Shown: positions 49,835-60,566, counted from the first letter of the stretch. The stretch: DNA of 60,590 bases from Maricaulis sp. (GCF_030149235.1 NZ_JASBRW010000072.1:1-60590), one strand, 5' to 3'. The notes: generated by a model from the letters alone, not told the origin. Program-made: numbers and translations.

Positions 49835-52348
49835 ATGTTTTCCTCACTGGCCTGGCGCGTTCTCGGCACCATCTTGCTGACGACCCTGCTGATCTCGATC
49901 GCCGCAACGGGGCTGACGGCCTTCAGCTTCTGGCGCGATATCGAACGCCAGCAGCTTGATACCGTATCGGCTTATATCCGCGAGCGTGCACGGCGCACGA
50001 CGGCGATGTTCGACGAAATCCGCGACGCCCATGCCACCTCCATAGAAGCCTTGGAACGACGCATGGACACGCTCGACGATGCCGTTGTCGAGCGAGAGTT
50101 TGATCGCCTATTCCCGCTGACACCAGATGGCACCCGGCGCAGTATCGACGCCCTGTTCGACGGCTATGCCGATGGCGGCGGGGATTACCATTTTGGCGTC
50201 GGCGCTTTCATCGGGCCTCACGACGAGATCCCGCTCGAACGCAAACGTCTTTTGCTGGCAGCCTATTATGTGGTCGACCGCGGCGGCGAAATGCTCGGCC
50301 AGCGGATCCGCAATCTCTATTTCTTCACGCCGGACAATGAGCTTGTCATCTCGGCCAGCGCCCGCCCCGACCGGCTTGCCTTCTATCGTCGCGAGGCGCC
50401 AGCCGACTTTTCCATTTCCTCCGCCCCGTTCGCGGCCCTGGTGCTGCCGGAAAGCAATCCGGAAAGCCGCTTCGTCTGCGATGAGTTGAGCCAGGCGGTT
50501 TTTGTCCAGAACCGGGAATCGCTGACGACGGGGTGCTTCACGCCGGTCCGCGCCAGCGGCATTCATCTCGGCGCCTTCGGCACCACCATCCCGCTGCAGG
50601 ACTATTTCCGCAATGCGATGAATGATGCGCCGCCGAACGGGCAGAATGTCTTCATCAATTCTGCCGGCCAGCTGATCGCTCACGCGGACTTGCTACAGGG
50701 CGAGATCACAACGACATCAGTTTCACAACTGGCCGCCGAACTGGGCATTGAGCAGATTCATACGGTCGTTGAAGCGAGCGGTCAGGCCTTTGGTGCGCTG
50801 GTCAGTCCGGACCGGCGCTGGGTTGCGGCTTTTGGCCAGATGAGCGGCCCCGACTGGTATTTCGTTACTCTCTTCGATCATGCCGCATTGCAGCGCGAAG
50901 CGATTATGGAAGCCGGGCTGATCCTCGGATTTGGCGTCCTGGCTGTCGCCATGCAGAGCTTCCTGCTCTACCTGGTCATCCTGCGTTTCGTGATTAATCC
51001 GCTCGGCCAACTCAATCGCCGCTTTGCCGACCACCGCGTCGGTGACGCGCAGGAACCCGCATTCCAGGAGCTGATGACTGATGCCAGCGAGATTGGCGAT
51101 CTGGCCCGGACCCTGGAAATTCAGTGCCAGCAAAAGGAGAGCTTGCTCGCCGAGCTCGAAGATCGGGTTGAAGCGCGCACCCGGGAACTGGAACAAGCCA
51201 ACCAGGCCAAAAGCGATTTCATCGCCAATATGAGCCATGAATTGCGCACCCCGCTCAATGGCATTTCAGGCCTGGCCCATGCTCTTGAGAGCGAGCTGGT
51301 AAGCGCTGAGAAAAAAGAGCAGGCGCGCATGATCCGCGCCTCGGGCGAGACGTTGAACCTCTTGCTGTCGGATATTCTCGACATGTCGAAGATCGACGCT
51401 GGCAAGCTGGAGCTCGCCAGCGATGACGCTTCGATCCGTGAGCTTGTTCGCGACACTTTCACCCTGTTTGCCAGCAGTGCCAAGGGCAAAGGGCTTGACT
51501 ATGAGCTGACCCTCGACGACAGCGTTCCGGAGACCGGTCGCATCGACAAGCTGCGCCTGCGCCAATCGCTTTCCAACCTCTTGTCCAACGCCATCAAGTT
51601 CACCGACAAGGGCGCGGTCACGGTTGCGGCCTCCGCCGAGCATGTCGGATCAGACTGCCGGCTCAGGCTGGTGGTTTCCGACACCGGCATCGGCATGTCC
51701 AAACAGGTTCAGGAGCAGCTCTTCCAGCCCTTCACACAGGCCGATGCGACGACGGCGACGCGGTTTGGTGGCACCGGTCTTGGTCTTTACATTTCGCGCA
51801 GCCTGGCACGGTTGATGGGGGGCGATCTGACTGTTGAATCGAGTGAGCAGGACGGTTCGCGTTTTACCCTCGTGGTAAAAGTCCTCGATACCGCAAATGC
51901 GCCGCGCCCGGCCGCTCCACGCACCCCGCAGGACATCGCCAATGCCCCGGAATTCCGTGATCTGCATGGCGCAAGGATCCTGCTGGTTGAAGATAATCTC
52001 GTGAACCGTCAGGTCGCCCGGGCCTATCTCAAACCGTTGAAAGCCGAGGTTATCGAAGCGCATGACGGCAAGGCTGCACTCGACGCGCTGGATTCCGGTC
52101 AATTCGACGTCGTGCTGATGGATGTCCGGATGCCGGTGATGGATGGGCTAGAGGCCACGCGCAACATCCGGGCCCGCACAGATGCCGCTGCCACGCTGCC
52201 GATCATTGCCCTCACTGCCAATGCCTCACCGGAGGATTCGCAGGAATGCTTTGCTGCCGGCATGGACAGCTTCGCCGCCAAGCCACTGAGCCCGGAAGCC
52301 CTGTACGGCGCGATCAAGATCGCTTGGGAAAAACGCTCAGCCGCCTGA
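49835..52348 (+). CDS. Membrane hybrid histidine kinase
   Basis: An 837-residue sensor from the ATG at 49835 (open from a TTG at 49775). One membrane helix near residues 8-32 is followed by a large periplasmic domain (about 35-365) and a second helix (about 370-395). A linker coiled coil precedes the HisKA domain with [10 protein letters not shown] (phosphorylated His). The HATPase has its N box ([13 protein letters not shown]), G1 (DTGIGMS) and G2 (FGGTGLGL). A C-terminal receiver has [14 protein letters not shown] and ends with AKPLSP. Its partner is not adjacent. Confidence 0.93.
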   Translation: MFSSLAWRVLGTILLTTLLISIAATGLTAFSFWRDIERQQLDTVSAYIRERARRTTAMFDEIRDAHATSIEALERRMDTLDDAVVEREFDRLFPLTPDGTRRSIDALFDGYADGGGDYHFGVGAFIGPHDEIPLERKRLLLAAYYVVDRGGEMLGQRIRNLYFFTPDNELVISASARPDRLAFYRREAPADFSISSAPFAALVLPESNPESRFVCDELSQAVFVQNRESLTTGCFTPVRASGIHLGAFGTTIPLQDYFRNAMNDAPPNGQNVFINSAGQLIAHADLLQGEITTTSVSQLAAELGIEQIHTVVEASGQAFGALVSPDRRWVAAFGQMSGPDWYFVTLFDHAALQREAIMEAGLILGFGVLAVAMQSFLLYLVILRFVINPLGQLNRRFADHRVGDAQEPAFQELMTDASEIGDLARTLEIQCQQKESLLAELEDRVEARTRELEQANQAKSDFIANMSHELRTPLNGISGLAHALESELVSAEKKEQARMIRASGETLNLLLSDILDMSKIDAGKLELASDDASIRELVRDTFTLFASSAKGKGLDYELTLDDSVPETGRIDKLRLRQSLSNLLSNAIKFTDKGAVTVAASAEHVGSDCRLRLVVSDTGIGMSKQVQEQLFQPFTQADATTATRFGGTGLGLYISRSLARLMGGDLTVESSEQDGSRFTLVVKVLDTANAPRPAAPRTPQDIANAPEFRDLHGARILLVEDNLVNRQVARAYLKPLKAEVIEAHDGKAALDALDSGQFDVVLMDVRMPVMDGLEATRNIRARTDAAATLPIIALTANASPEDSQECFAAGMDSFAAKPLSPEALYGAIKIAWEKRSAA

Positions 52349-53395
52349 ACGCCCGGCCAGAACAATCTTGCGCATAACGCTGGGCAAGGCGTGATCACCG
52401 AGACGCTCGGCATCGGCCCAGATACCGTCGTCCGGCTCCCAGTCGGCCCCGGCATCGGCCTCACGCACTTCCAGCCGCAGCTCGAAATGGGTGAACACGT
52501 GCTTGACCTCGCCCCTCACCGACCAGCCGGCCTCGAAGGGCGGTTCTGCCGGCTCCGACGCGTCTGACCAATCGGACGACGGCACTTCCATCATGCCGCC
52601 CAGCAAACCGCTGTCTGACCTCTGACGCAGCCAGATATGCCCGTCGCGCCGGACCAGCCAGGCGGTCCCGCGGCGTACCGGTTTCGGTTTTTTCTTTTCC
52701 TTGCGGGGATAACTCAGCATATCCCCGTCCGCACGGCCGCGGCAGTGGGTGCTCCACGGGCAGATCAGGCAGTTGGGAGATTTGGGCGTGCACACCGTGG
52801 CGCCCAGATCCATGATCGCCTGGGCATAGTCGCCGGACCGCTCCGGATCCGCGATGTCTGCGGCGATTGCCTTGATCTCCCGCTTGGCTTTGGGCAGCGG
52901 CGTCTCTATCCGCCACATGCGGGTCATGACCCTTTCCACATTACCGTCCACGACGCTGGCCGGTTGGTCGAATGCGGCCGCACGTATGGCATTGGCAGTA
53001 TAGTCACCGATCCCGGGCAAGGCCTGCAGCGCCTTGAGGTCAGATGGAAAGGCTCCGTCATACTGATCGACAACCGCCTGTGCGCAGGCATGCAGATTGC
53101 GCGCGCGGGCATAATAGCCAAGCCCCGCCCACTCGCGCATCACGTCCTCGCGCGGCGCCGCGGCCAGGTCGCCTACCCGCGGCCACAGCTCCAGAAAACG
53201 CAGCCAGTAGGGCGTTGCATGGGGCACGGTCGTCTGCTGCAGCATGATTTCCGACAGCCAGATGGCATAGGGGTCGGCTACTGCACCGGCGGCGCGGTCC
53301 TCGGGACGGATACGCCAGGGGAGAGACCGACCCGAGCGGTCATACCAGTCGAGCAGACGGGTGCGCAGCGCAGCGATTTCCGTTTCATCCAACAT
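52337..53395 (-). CDS. mutY: A/G-specific adenine glycosylase
   Basis: Removes adenine paired with 8-oxoguanine; 352 residues from the ATG at 53395. The catalytic Glu lies in [10 protein letters not shown], the helix-hairpin-helix is [17 protein letters not shown] with the active-site Asp (VVDGNVERV), and the [4Fe-4S] cluster is held by Cys in [18 protein letters not shown] (C-x6-C-x2-C-x5-C). The C-terminal MutT-like domain ([13 protein letters not shown]) recognises the 8-oxoG. The 3' end overlaps the convergent kinase gene by 12 bases. Confidence 0.95.
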   Translation of the reverse strand: MLDETEIAALRTRLLDWYDRSGRSLPWRIRPEDRAAGAVADPYAIWLSEIMLQQTTVPHATPYWLRFLELWPRVGDLAAAPREDVMREWAGLGYYARARNLHACAQAVVDQYDGAFPSDLKALQALPGIGDYTANAIRAAAFDQPASVVDGNVERVMTRMWRIETPLPKAKREIKAIAADIADPERSGDYAQAIMDLGATVCTPKSPNCLICPWSTHCRGRADGDMLSYPRKEKKKPKPVRRGTAWLVRRDGHIWLRQRSDSGLLGGMMEVPSSDWSDASEPAEPPFEAGWSVRGEVKHVFTHFELRLEVREADAGADWEPDDGIWADAERLGDHALPSVMRKIVLAGRSGG

Positions 53396-53444
53396 GCATG
53401 CCCCACTCTTGTCCGCCGCTGGCTTTGGCGCGATGGTACTGAAC

Positions 53445-54011
53445 ATGAAACGTCCGGTCACACCGTCAACGCTGGAAAGCGAAGCGCGGCGCTATCTCGA
53501 ACAGCATCGCGGTCGCCGCGCCCGGCCAGCTGCGCCGCCCGCGGCACAGGCGGCCGAGCGCGTTCTTCGACCGCTCGCCAAACGCTTCGGCGTCGGCATC
53601 GAGCAATTGGAACAACACTGGACTGAAATCGTCGGCGCACGGCTGGCCCGCTGGTGCGATCCGGTTTCCATCCAGCGCCAGGGCAGCGTGCAGACACTTG
53701 TCATCCAGGCGCGCGGCCCGGCGGGAGCTGTTCTGCAGGCGGAAAGCCGCCGCATTCTCGAGCGGGTGAAACTCTATGCCGGGCACCGGGCACCGACCCG
53801 CTTGAAGGTTGTGCAGGGCCGCCTGGGCGGGCAGGACGCGCCGAAATCGCCAGGCCAGTTACAGGTCACGCCTGCATTTCCGCAGCAGCCAGAGACATTA
53901 AATCGCGTCAAACAAGTGACAGACGGGGTGGAGAAATCCACCGAGGCCCGGTTATTGTCCGCGCTGAAACGTTTCGACCGGTCGGTGCAGGCGCGCCGAA
54001 ACCGGACCTAG
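53445..54011 (+). CDS. DUF721/DciA-like protein
   Basis: A 188-residue protein from the ATG at 53445. The N-terminal 40 residues are basic and disordered-looking. Residues 45-140 match the DUF721 pattern (VLRPLAKRFGVGIEQLEQHW, EIVGARLARWCDPVSIQR, KVVQGRLG). Relatives include DciA, the ancestral replicative-helicase loading protein, so a replication role is plausible but not shown. It is divergent from mutY (49 bases apart) and leads into the two DsbA-like genes. Confidence 0.85.
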   Translation: MKRPVTPSTLESEARRYLEQHRGRRARPAAPPAAQAAERVLRPLAKRFGVGIEQLEQHWTEIVGARLARWCDPVSIQRQGSVQTLVIQARGPAGAVLQAESRRILERVKLYAGHRAPTRLKVVQGRLGGQDAPKSPGQLQVTPAFPQQPETLNRVKQVTDGVEKSTEARLLSALKRFDRSVQARRNRT

Positions 54012-54032
54012 AGTGTTGAGGGGAATATCGAG

Positions 54033-54752
54033 ATGAAACTGACCCGACGCCTGTTTTCGGCTCTGGCCCTGTCGTCCGGACTGCTTCTGTCGGCTTGTGG
54101 CGGCAATGCAACCTCGCCGGCGACGACCACGGATTATGATCTGGCAAAGGGCTCGGACACTGCGCCCCTGACCATTATCGAATTCGCTTCGGTCGCATGC
54201 GGCCACTGCGCCACCTTCCATGAACAGGTCTACCCGACCCTGAAAGAGAATTACGTCGATACCGGCCAGGTCCGCTTCATCATGCGGGAAATGATTACCG
54301 GCTCGCCGCAATTGTCCGTGGCCGGTTTCACGCTTGCCCGCTGCGTCTCCGAAGACCGCTATTTCGACGCGATCGACCTCCTGTTCCAGCAGCAAAGTTC
54401 GATCTTCCGCGCGACCCAGAACCCCAATGGTGCCCGCTCGCAATACGTGGCGATCGCTGGTGCTCTGGGCCTGTCTGAAGCTGACCTGCAGACCTGCCTC
54501 AGTGACGAGTCGATTGCCCAGGGCATTGTCGACAGCCATGAGCGTGCAGCGGCCGCCGGTGTCGACGGCACGCCGCGCTTTGTCTTCAATGGCCGGCTGC
54601 TGGAAACCCGCCGCGCTGCCGGTGAGGACGAGTACACCTATTTCCTCGGCGAGGAGCAGGTGATCATTGATGGTGAGCCGGTGCCGGGTCTCATGGACGC
54701 GGAGACCTTCTCCCGCCTCATCGACCACCTGCTTGCCACCAGCGCAAGCTAG
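54033..54752 (+). CDS. DsbA-family thioredoxin-fold lipoprotein (CGHC)
   Basis: A 239-residue periplasmic thiol oxidoreductase-like protein. The signal peptide has lipobox LSAC (about 19-22), so it should be lipid-anchored. The thioredoxin-fold active site is CGHC (FASVACGHCATFH), and the cis-Pro loop is GTPRFVFNG. The insert between is the helical DsbA domain. Gram-negative SMC genes of this group are often preceded by two such proteins. Whether it oxidises or reduces substrates is not shown by the sequence. Confidence 0.9.
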   Translation: MKLTRRLFSALALSSGLLLSACGGNATSPATTTDYDLAKGSDTAPLTIIEFASVACGHCATFHEQVYPTLKENYVDTGQVRFIMREMITGSPQLSVAGFTLARCVSEDRYFDAIDLLFQQQSSIFRATQNPNGARSQYVAIAGALGLSEADLQTCLSDESIAQGIVDSHERAAAAGVDGTPRFVFNGRLLETRRAAGEDEYTYFLGEEQVIIDGEPVPGLMDAETFSRLIDHLLATSAS

Positions 54753-54766
54753 GCGCACGGATTGGA

Positions 54767-55501
54767 GTGGTGAGTGTGACTATTCTGCGTGCCATCCAGA
54801 TCGCGCTGCTGGCGCTCGTTCTGCCAGTAACCGCCCAGGCGCAGTCCAGCGCTCCGGCGGAGCTTGTCCCGCTCAACACCTATACCGACTACGCCATCGG
54901 GTCCGATACGGCGCCGTTGGAGATCATCGAATACGCCTCCTTCGCGTGCCCGGCCTGCAAGAACTGGCATGACCAGGTCTGGTCTTGGCTGAAGCCGGAA
55001 TTTGTCGACACCGGTCGGGTGCGTTTCGTGCTGCGCCCGATTGTAACGCCGCCGAACGAGGTCGCCGCCGCCAGCGCCATCATGGCCGAATGCGCGGGGC
55101 CGGATCGCTATTTTGAAGCCTCCGGCCTTCTGTTTGACGCCCAGCCCGACATTTTCGACGCCATCCGCAATCAGGGTGATGTCCTCGGGGTCTATCACGG
55201 CGTCGGGGCCAATATCGGGGTGTCCCCAGAAGCCTTCTCGGCCTGCCTGCAAGATCCGGCGAAAAGCCAACGTATCGGCGAAACCATTGCCTTAGCCGGA
55301 ACCGACGAGGTCGCGGGCACGCCGACTTTCGTCATCGATGGCCAGACCCTGAACCGAGCCATGATCGATGGCGAGGCGATTTTGGTGTGGGGTGGAGAGC
55401 CCCTGATCGTCAACGGAGAAAGGCTTCCCGCCAACTATGGTGAAGACAATTTCCGCCGAATCGTCCTTCACTTCCTGAACGAGTCCGATTCGGACCAGTA
55501 A
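54767..55501 (+). CDS. DsbA-family thioredoxin-fold exported protein (CPAC)
   Basis: A 244-residue homologue of the preceding gene, from GTG 54767. GTG 54776 has the better-spaced GGAG and may be the true start. The signal peptide lacks a lipobox and ends AQA at about residue 27, so the mature protein is periplasmic and soluble. The active site is CPAC (FACPACKNWH), and the cis-Pro loop is GTPTFVIDG. A tandem duplication with divergence (anchored and soluble versions) is the likely origin. Confidence 0.88.
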   Translation: MVSVTILRAIQIALLALVLPVTAQAQSSAPAELVPLNTYTDYAIGSDTAPLEIIEYASFACPACKNWHDQVWSWLKPEFVDTGRVRFVLRPIVTPPNEVAAASAIMAECAGPDRYFEASGLLFDAQPDIFDAIRNQGDVLGVYHGVGANIGVSPEAFSACLQDPAKSQRIGETIALAGTDEVAGTPTFVIDGQTLNRAMIDGEAILVWGGEPLIVNGERLPANYGEDNFRRIVLHFLNESDSDQ

Positions 55502-55564
55502 AAACGTCAGGAAAGCGCCGCATTCATCTGCACAATCTGCAGCGTGGCGCGTTGTGGAGGTCAG

Positions 55565-58500
55565 GTGAAGTTCACTCAGCTCAGGCTGGCCGGTTTTAAA
55601 TCCTTCGTCGATCCGACCGAATTGCGGATTGATCCGGGACTGACCGGAATTATCGGGCCGAACGGGTGCGGCAAGTCCAACCTGCTCGAAGCCCTGCGCT
55701 GGGTTATGGGTGCAACCTCCGCCAAGTCGCTGCGCGGCGGTGGCATGGAAGACGTCATCTTCGCCGGCACCGATGCGCGCCCGCCGCGCAATCATGCTGA
55801 AGTCGTGCTCACCGTCGACAATGCCGAAAAGCTGGCCCCGGCTCGCTTCAACGAAGCGGCAGCGCTCGAGGTCACACGCCGCATTACCCGTGGCGGCGGC
55901 TCGGCCTACAAGATCAATGGCGAGGAAGTCCGCGCCAAGGACGTGCAGCTGCTGTTTGCCGATGCCGGCACCGGCGCCAACTCGCCGGCCCTTGTGCGTC
56001 AGGGCCAGATTTCCGAACTGATCGCCGCCAAGCCACAGAACCGGCGCCGCGTGCTGGAAGAAGCCGCCGGTGTCGCCGGATTGCGCGCCCGCCGTCATGA
56101 AGCCGAACTCAGGCTGAAGGGCGCCGAGACCAATCTCGGCCGGCTCCAGGAAGTCATCGACGAGACCGGCGCCCGCCATGACGCCTTGCAGAAACAGGCC
56201 CGGCAAGCGGCCCGGTATCGCAAGCTGTCCGCATCCATTCGCACGCTGGAGGCTGCCGTCTGGCTCAATCGCTGGCGCGAAGCGGCCAGCCATGTGGAAA
56301 CGGCGGAAGCGGAACTCGCCGAACGCCTTGAAGCTGCCGAAGTCGCGACCCGTCATGCCGCCGAAGCGCGTACCCAGGCCGAGATTGAAGCCGCTGCCCG
56401 GGAACCGGCCCGCCAGGCCGAAGCGGAAGCCGCGGCAGCCCTGCGCCTGCTGGAGCGCGAACGCGACAAGCTCGAACGGGAAGCCGGCGAGGTTCAGTCC
56501 CGCATAACGGCGCTGGAAAACCGTATTGATGAACTCGCCTCGGCCATCCGCCGCGAGGAGCACATCGCCGAAGACGCGGAAGGCTCGCGCAGCGAGGCCG
56601 CAGGCCAGCTCGAGGCGCTGGACCAGGAAGCTGCCAAGGATAAAGAAACGCTCGCCTTCGCCGAGGCTGCATCAAACGATGCTGAACAGCGCCGGCAGCA
56701 AAGGGACGCCGTGCTTGACGCCAAGGCCCGCGAAGCCGCCGAGCACCGGGCCGCGGCCGAAGCCGCCCGCCGTGATGCCGAACGCCTCGAACAACGTCAG
56801 GCCCAGATCGGCCGCGAACTGGAAACAGCCAAACGTGAGCTGGACGCTGTCAGGGCCTCAACCGCGCTGAGTGAGCTGGAGGCTGCCCAGGCAGCGGCAG
56901 AGACAGCCGAGGAGGCGCGCGACCAGGCCCAGGCTGCGTTTGTTGCAGCGGAAGGGGCGCGCCAGGCGGCGGAGGAGCTGCGCAATGAGGCCACTGCGGC
57001 TTACCAGGCGCTGAGCCAGGAACGCGACGGCCTCGAACGTGAAGCCCAGGCGCTGGAGAAACTTCTCGCCAATACGCTGGAAGATACACCGAACCCGGCA
57101 CTCGATGCGGTGCGGGCTCGTTCGGGCTTCGAGCATGCGCTGGCGGCAGCGCTCGGTGATGACCTTCAGGCCTCGCTCGACGCCGACGCTGCACGGTATT
57201 GGCGCGAAGCCGGGGTCAAGGCTGACCTGCTTCCGGGCGGAAGCGTTCCTTTGTCTGACCACGTCAAAGCTCCGCCCGCCCTGAAAGCCCGGCTCGATGC
57301 GATCGGCGTGGTCAAGCCCGAGCGCGCCGAAAAAGCGGCCAGCCAGCTCAAACCCGGCCAGACCATTGTCACCCTGGAAGGCGACCTCTGGCGCTGGGAC
57401 GGCCTTGTTGCCCGCGCGGACGCACCGTCCGCTGCCGTGGCGCGCCTGGAACAGCGCAATCGTCTCGAAGAGATTCGCGCGGCGCTGGATGCCAGCGCCC
57501 AAGCCTTCAATAACGCCGAGCAAGCGCGCGACAAGGCTGAGCGCGGTTTCAACGATGCCCGCACGCGCGAGGCCGATGCCCGCAAGACCGTTCCAGCCGC
57601 TGAACAGGCCGCCCGCGCGGCTGTTTCGCGTCTGTCCGACCTGCGTGAAAAAGCGGCCCGCGATACCGCCCGCGCCGACGCGCTCAGCGATCGCACCAAG
57701 AGGCTGAGCGAGGAAGAAAGCGAAGCCGCCAAGGCTCTGGCCGAGGCGCTTGAGGCGCTGGATGCCGAAGATACAGCGGAGCAGTTGATCGAGGCGGTCG
57801 ACGAGGCGCGTGACAAGGCTGAACAGGCGCGCCTAGCGGCAGCCGATGCCCGCGCCGCCTATGAAAGCGCCCGGCGCGAATCGGAATTGCGGCGGCAGCG
57901 CCGCGGTGCCCTCGCCCGCGATGTCGAAGCCTGGACCCGCCGCTGTGAAGGCGCCCGCAAGCAGATCGGGGAATTGACGGCCGAGAGTGGCAAGGCAGCC
58001 CAGGAGCTGGAGACGACCCACGAGCGCCCCGCGGCCCTGGAAGAAAAACTGCACGCCCTCGCCGATCGTATCGAGGTTGCAGAGGAGACCGCGCGCAAGG
58101 CACGCGACGCCGCCTCCGGCACCGAGGACCTGGTCAAGGAAGCCGATAGCGCTGCGCGCAGGGCCGAAGCCGCGGCCTCTGCCGCCCGCGAAGGCCGGGC
58201 TGCCGCAGAAGCGAAGCTGGCCGGTATGCGCGAGCGCCTGGTGGAGACCACGGAGCGCTTGCAGGACGCCACGGGTGCTGCGCCCGGCGCCCTGTCCCAG
58301 CGCGTCGCGGAAGCCGATGTGGAAGGCCTCAGCGCGGACGAGCTGGAACGCCGGCTGCAGGACGCCCGCAATTCCCGCGAACGTCTCGGCGCCGTCAATC
58401 TACGGGCTGATGAGGAAGCCGAGGAACTCGCCGGCAAGGTTACAGAGATGGAGCGCGAGCGCGACGACCTCCTCGCCGCCATCGACCGCTTGCGCAAAGC

Positions 58501-59011
58501 CGTTGATGAACTGTCCAGGGAAGGCCGGGCTCGCCTGCTGGAGGCCTTCGAGATTGTCGACGGCCATTTCCGCCAGCTTTTCGCCACCCTGTTCGAAGGC
58601 GGTCATGCCGAGCTTCGCCTGACCGAGGCAGACGACCCGCTGGAAGCCGGCCTGGAAATCTTCGCCTGCCCGCCGGGCAAGAAGCTGGAGACCATGTCGC
58701 TGATGTCCGGCGGCGAGCAGGCGCTGACGGCATCCGCGCTGATCTTTGCCGTCTTCCTGTCCAATCCGGCACCGGTTTGCGTCCTCGACGAGGTCGATGC
58801 ACCGCTCGATGATGCCAATGTCGACCGCTATTGCCGCATGTTGGACCATATGCGCTCGCTGACGGAGACCCGATTCCTCGTCATCACGCACAATCCGCTG
58901 ACCATGTCGCGGGTCGATCGGCTGTTCGGAGTCACTATGGCTGAACGCGGCGTTTCCCAGCTTGTCTCGGTAGACCTGATGGGCGCGGAACAGTTGATTG
59001 CGGCCGAATAG
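55565..59011 (+). CDS. smc: Chromosome segregation SMC protein
   Basis: A structural-maintenance-of-chromosomes ATPase of 1148 residues. The GTG at 55565 has GGAGG four bases upstream and starts with the family-typical MKFTQLRLAGFKSFVDPTE; the frame is open from 55544. Walker A is GPNGCGKSN near residue 35. Two long Ala/Glu/Arg-rich coiled-coil arms flank the hinge (about 520-640). The signature motif is LMSGGEQAL and Walker B is VCVLDEVDAPLDDAN. It condenses and aligns chromosome arms with ScpA and ScpB, which are not in the window. Confidence 0.96.
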   Translation: MKFTQLRLAGFKSFVDPTELRIDPGLTGIIGPNGCGKSNLLEALRWVMGATSAKSLRGGGMEDVIFAGTDARPPRNHAEVVLTVDNAEKLAPARFNEAAALEVTRRITRGGGSAYKINGEEVRAKDVQLLFADAGTGANSPALVRQGQISELIAAKPQNRRRVLEEAAGVAGLRARRHEAELRLKGAETNLGRLQEVIDETGARHDALQKQARQAARYRKLSASIRTLEAAVWLNRWREAASHVETAEAELAERLEAAEVATRHAAEARTQAEIEAAAREPARQAEAEAAAALRLLERERDKLEREAGEVQSRITALENRIDELASAIRREEHIAEDAEGSRSEAAGQLEALDQEAAKDKETLAFAEAASNDAEQRRQQRDAVLDAKAREAAEHRAAAEAARRDAERLEQRQAQIGRELETAKRELDAVRASTALSELEAAQAAAETAEEARDQAQAAFVAAEGARQAAEELRNEATAAYQALSQERDGLEREAQALEKLLANTLEDTPNPALDAVRARSGFEHALAAALGDDLQASLDADAARYWREAGVKADLLPGGSVPLSDHVKAPPALKARLDAIGVVKPERAEKAASQLKPGQTIVTLEGDLWRWDGLVARADAPSAAVARLEQRNRLEEIRAALDASAQAFNNAEQARDKAERGFNDARTREADARKTVPAAEQAARAAVSRLSDLREKAARDTARADALSDRTKRLSEEESEAAKALAEALEALDAEDTAEQLIEAVDEARDKAEQARLAAADARAAYESARRESELRRQRRGALARDVEAWTRRCEGARKQIGELTAESGKAAQELETTHERPAALEEKLHALADRIEVAEETARKARDAASGTEDLVKEADSAARRAEAAASAAREGRAAAEAKLAGMRERLVETTERLQDATGAAPGALSQRVAEADVEGLSADELERRLQDARNSRERLGAVNLRADEEAEELAGKVTEMERERDDLLAAIDRLRKAVDELSREGRARLLEAFEIVDGHFRQLFATLFEGGHAELRLTEADDPLEAGLEIFACPPGKKLETMSLMSGGEQALTASALIFAVFLSNPAPVCVLDEVDAPLDDANVDRYCRMLDHMRSLTETRFLVITHNPLTMSRVDRLFGVTMAERGVSQLVSVDLMGAEQLIAAE

Positions 59012-59058
59012 CAAAATATTCCATACTTTTTAGCATGTTACCGCACCTGCGGCATTGC

Positions 59059-59087
59059 TTGACTTGGTCAGGTCGCAAGGATAGTTT
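59059..59087 (+). promoter_or_regulatory. Candidate promoter of the ATP synthase F0 operon
   Basis: TTGACT (59059-59064) and TAGTTT (59082-59087) are separated by 17 bases in the 176-base gap between smc and atpI. The -35 is good and the -10 is weak. GATAGT at 59080 is an alternative -10. No other promoter-like pair was seen in the gap. Confidence 0.45.
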
Positions 59088-59187
59088 GCGCGCGCCTGTG
59101 GGGGGTCCTCTTTCATAGGCGTACCGATCAATCCTGTCTCGCAAAGACGATAAGCTGAGCGACCCATCCAAATCCGACCTCGACCAG

Positions 59188-59457
59188 TTGCAGCAGCGCA
59201 TTGATGCGCAGCGCAAGGCCCGCGAGGACAAGTACAAGGATGAGCCGCGTTCCGCCTGGTCCCTCGGGGTCCGCTACGGGTCGGAGTTCTTTGCCGGGGT
59301 GTTCGTCGGTTCTGCGCTCGGGTTCATTCTGGACCTGATCGCCGAAACGGGACCTTGGGGCCTGATGGTCGGTACTCTATTAGGTTTTGCCTCGGGCACG
59401 GTGAATGTCGTGCGCGCGGCCAAGGAAATAAACGCGGAGACCGACGGCGAAAGCTGA
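59188..59457 (+). CDS. atpI: ATP synthase accessory protein I (AtpI)
   Basis: A small F0-associated membrane protein that helps c-ring assembly and ion supply; 89 residues if TTG 59188 is used. The membrane part has two helices, about 30-50 and 57-75, with the GFILDLIAETGPWGLMVG turn. The frame is open upstream to a TAG at 59116-59118 and continues in a plausible AtpI-like N-terminus (LSDPSKSDLDQ), but there is no ATG or GTG in it; only CTG codons (59134, 59155) and the TTG. The true start is therefore unresolved. Confidence 0.8.
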   Translation: MQQRIDAQRKAREDKYKDEPRSAWSLGVRYGSEFFAGVFVGSALGFILDLIAETGPWGLMVGTLLGFASGTVNVVRAAKEINAETDGES

Positions 59458-59512
59458 GGTCTTCATGGGATCAAGCTGCGGCATTTGCCGCATTAGATGA
59501 GTGAGGCCGGGC

Positions 59513-60292
59513 GTGGCAGCAGACACCAACCCGATCAAGCAGTTCGAAGTTCACACCCTCTTCGAGTTCGAGGCCTTCGGCCTGAATCTGGCATTCACCA
59601 ATTCCAGCTTCTTCATGGTGCTGACGACGTTCCTGACGATCGTCCTCTTCTCCTTTGCCATGGGCAGCCGGGCGATGATCCCGAACCGCGCCCAGTCGGT
59701 CGCGGAAATCATCTATGGTTTCGTCGCCGACATGCTGCGCTCGACGGCGGGCTCAGACGCTCTGCGATTCTTCCCCTTCGTCTTCACGCTCTTCATCTTC
59801 ATCCTGGTCGCCAACATGCTCGGCATGTTCCCCTACTTCCCGGCGCCGGGCTGGCATTCCTTCACCATCACCAGCCACATCATTGTGACGGCTGCGCTGG
59901 CGATGAGCGTGTGGCTGACCGTACTGGTCTACGGCCTGTTCAAACACGGCTTCAAGTTCTTCAAACTCTTCGTTCCGTCGGGCGTTCCGCTTTACATCCT
60001 GCCCTTCGTGACGCTGATCGAGATCATCTCCTTCATCTCCCGCCCGGTTTCGCACTCTGTGCGTCTGTTCGCCAACATGCTCGCTGGACACATTCTCTTG
60101 AAAGTGTTCGCCGGCTTCATCGTCATGCTTGCTGGCGCGCTCGGCGCAGCCGGTTATCTGGTCGGCATCCTGCCGTTCGCCATGACGCTGGCGCTGACCG
60201 CCCTCGAATTCCTGGTCGCTTTCCTGCAGGCGTATGTCTTCGCCATCCTGACCTGCATCTATCTCTCCGACGCTCTGCACCCAGGACACTAA
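59513..60292 (+). CDS. atpB: ATP synthase F0 subunit a
   Basis: The proton-channel subunit, 259 residues from GTG 59513, which has GAGG six bases upstream; a GTG at 59501 is also in frame. Several membrane helices are evident, including the essential Arg helix ([19 protein letters not shown]) and the last helix ([27 protein letters not shown]). It works with subunit c at the membrane rotor. It sits between atpI and atpE, the usual order in alphaproteobacteria. Confidence 0.95.
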   Translation: MAADTNPIKQFEVHTLFEFEAFGLNLAFTNSSFFMVLTTFLTIVLFSFAMGSRAMIPNRAQSVAEIIYGFVADMLRSTAGSDALRFFPFVFTLFIFILVANMLGMFPYFPAPGWHSFTITSHIIVTAALAMSVWLTVLVYGLFKHGFKFFKLFVPSGVPLYILPFVTLIEIISFISRPVSHSVRLFANMLAGHILLKVFAGFIVMLAGALGAAGYLVGILPFAMTLALTALEFLVAFLQAYVFAILTCIYLSDALHPGH

Positions 60293-60341
60293 CGCAGAAC
60301 GTTATTCAACCCGCTATTCGATCTTCCAAAGGAGTTTCATC

Positions 60342-60566
60342 ATGGACGCGGAAGCAGCTCGTTACATTGGTGCCGGCCTCGCTTGCCTCGGTATGCTCGG
60401 TGCAGCCGTCGGCGTGGGCAACATCTTCGGTTCTTTCCTTCAGGGTGCCATGCGCAACCCGTCTGCTGCTCAGCAGCAGTTCGGTAACCTGATCTTCGGC
60501 TTCGCCGTGACCGAGGCACTGGGCATCTTCTCCCTGCTCATCGCCCTGCTGGCCCTGTTCGGCTAA
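60342..60566 (+). CDS. atpE: ATP synthase F0 subunit c
   Basis: The 74-residue rotor-ring proteolipid. Two helices are joined by the polar loop FLQGAMRNPSAAQQQ. The proton-carrying Glu is in FAVTEALGIFSLLIALL. The N-terminal helix has the GxGxG-like packing pattern (GAAVGVGNIFG). AAAGGAG lies eight bases before the ATG. The next gene (probably atpF) would start beyond the window. Confidence 0.96.
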   Translation: MDAEAARYIGAGLACLGMLGAAVGVGNIFGSFLQGAMRNPSAAQQQFGNLIFGFAVTEALGIFSLLIALLALFG

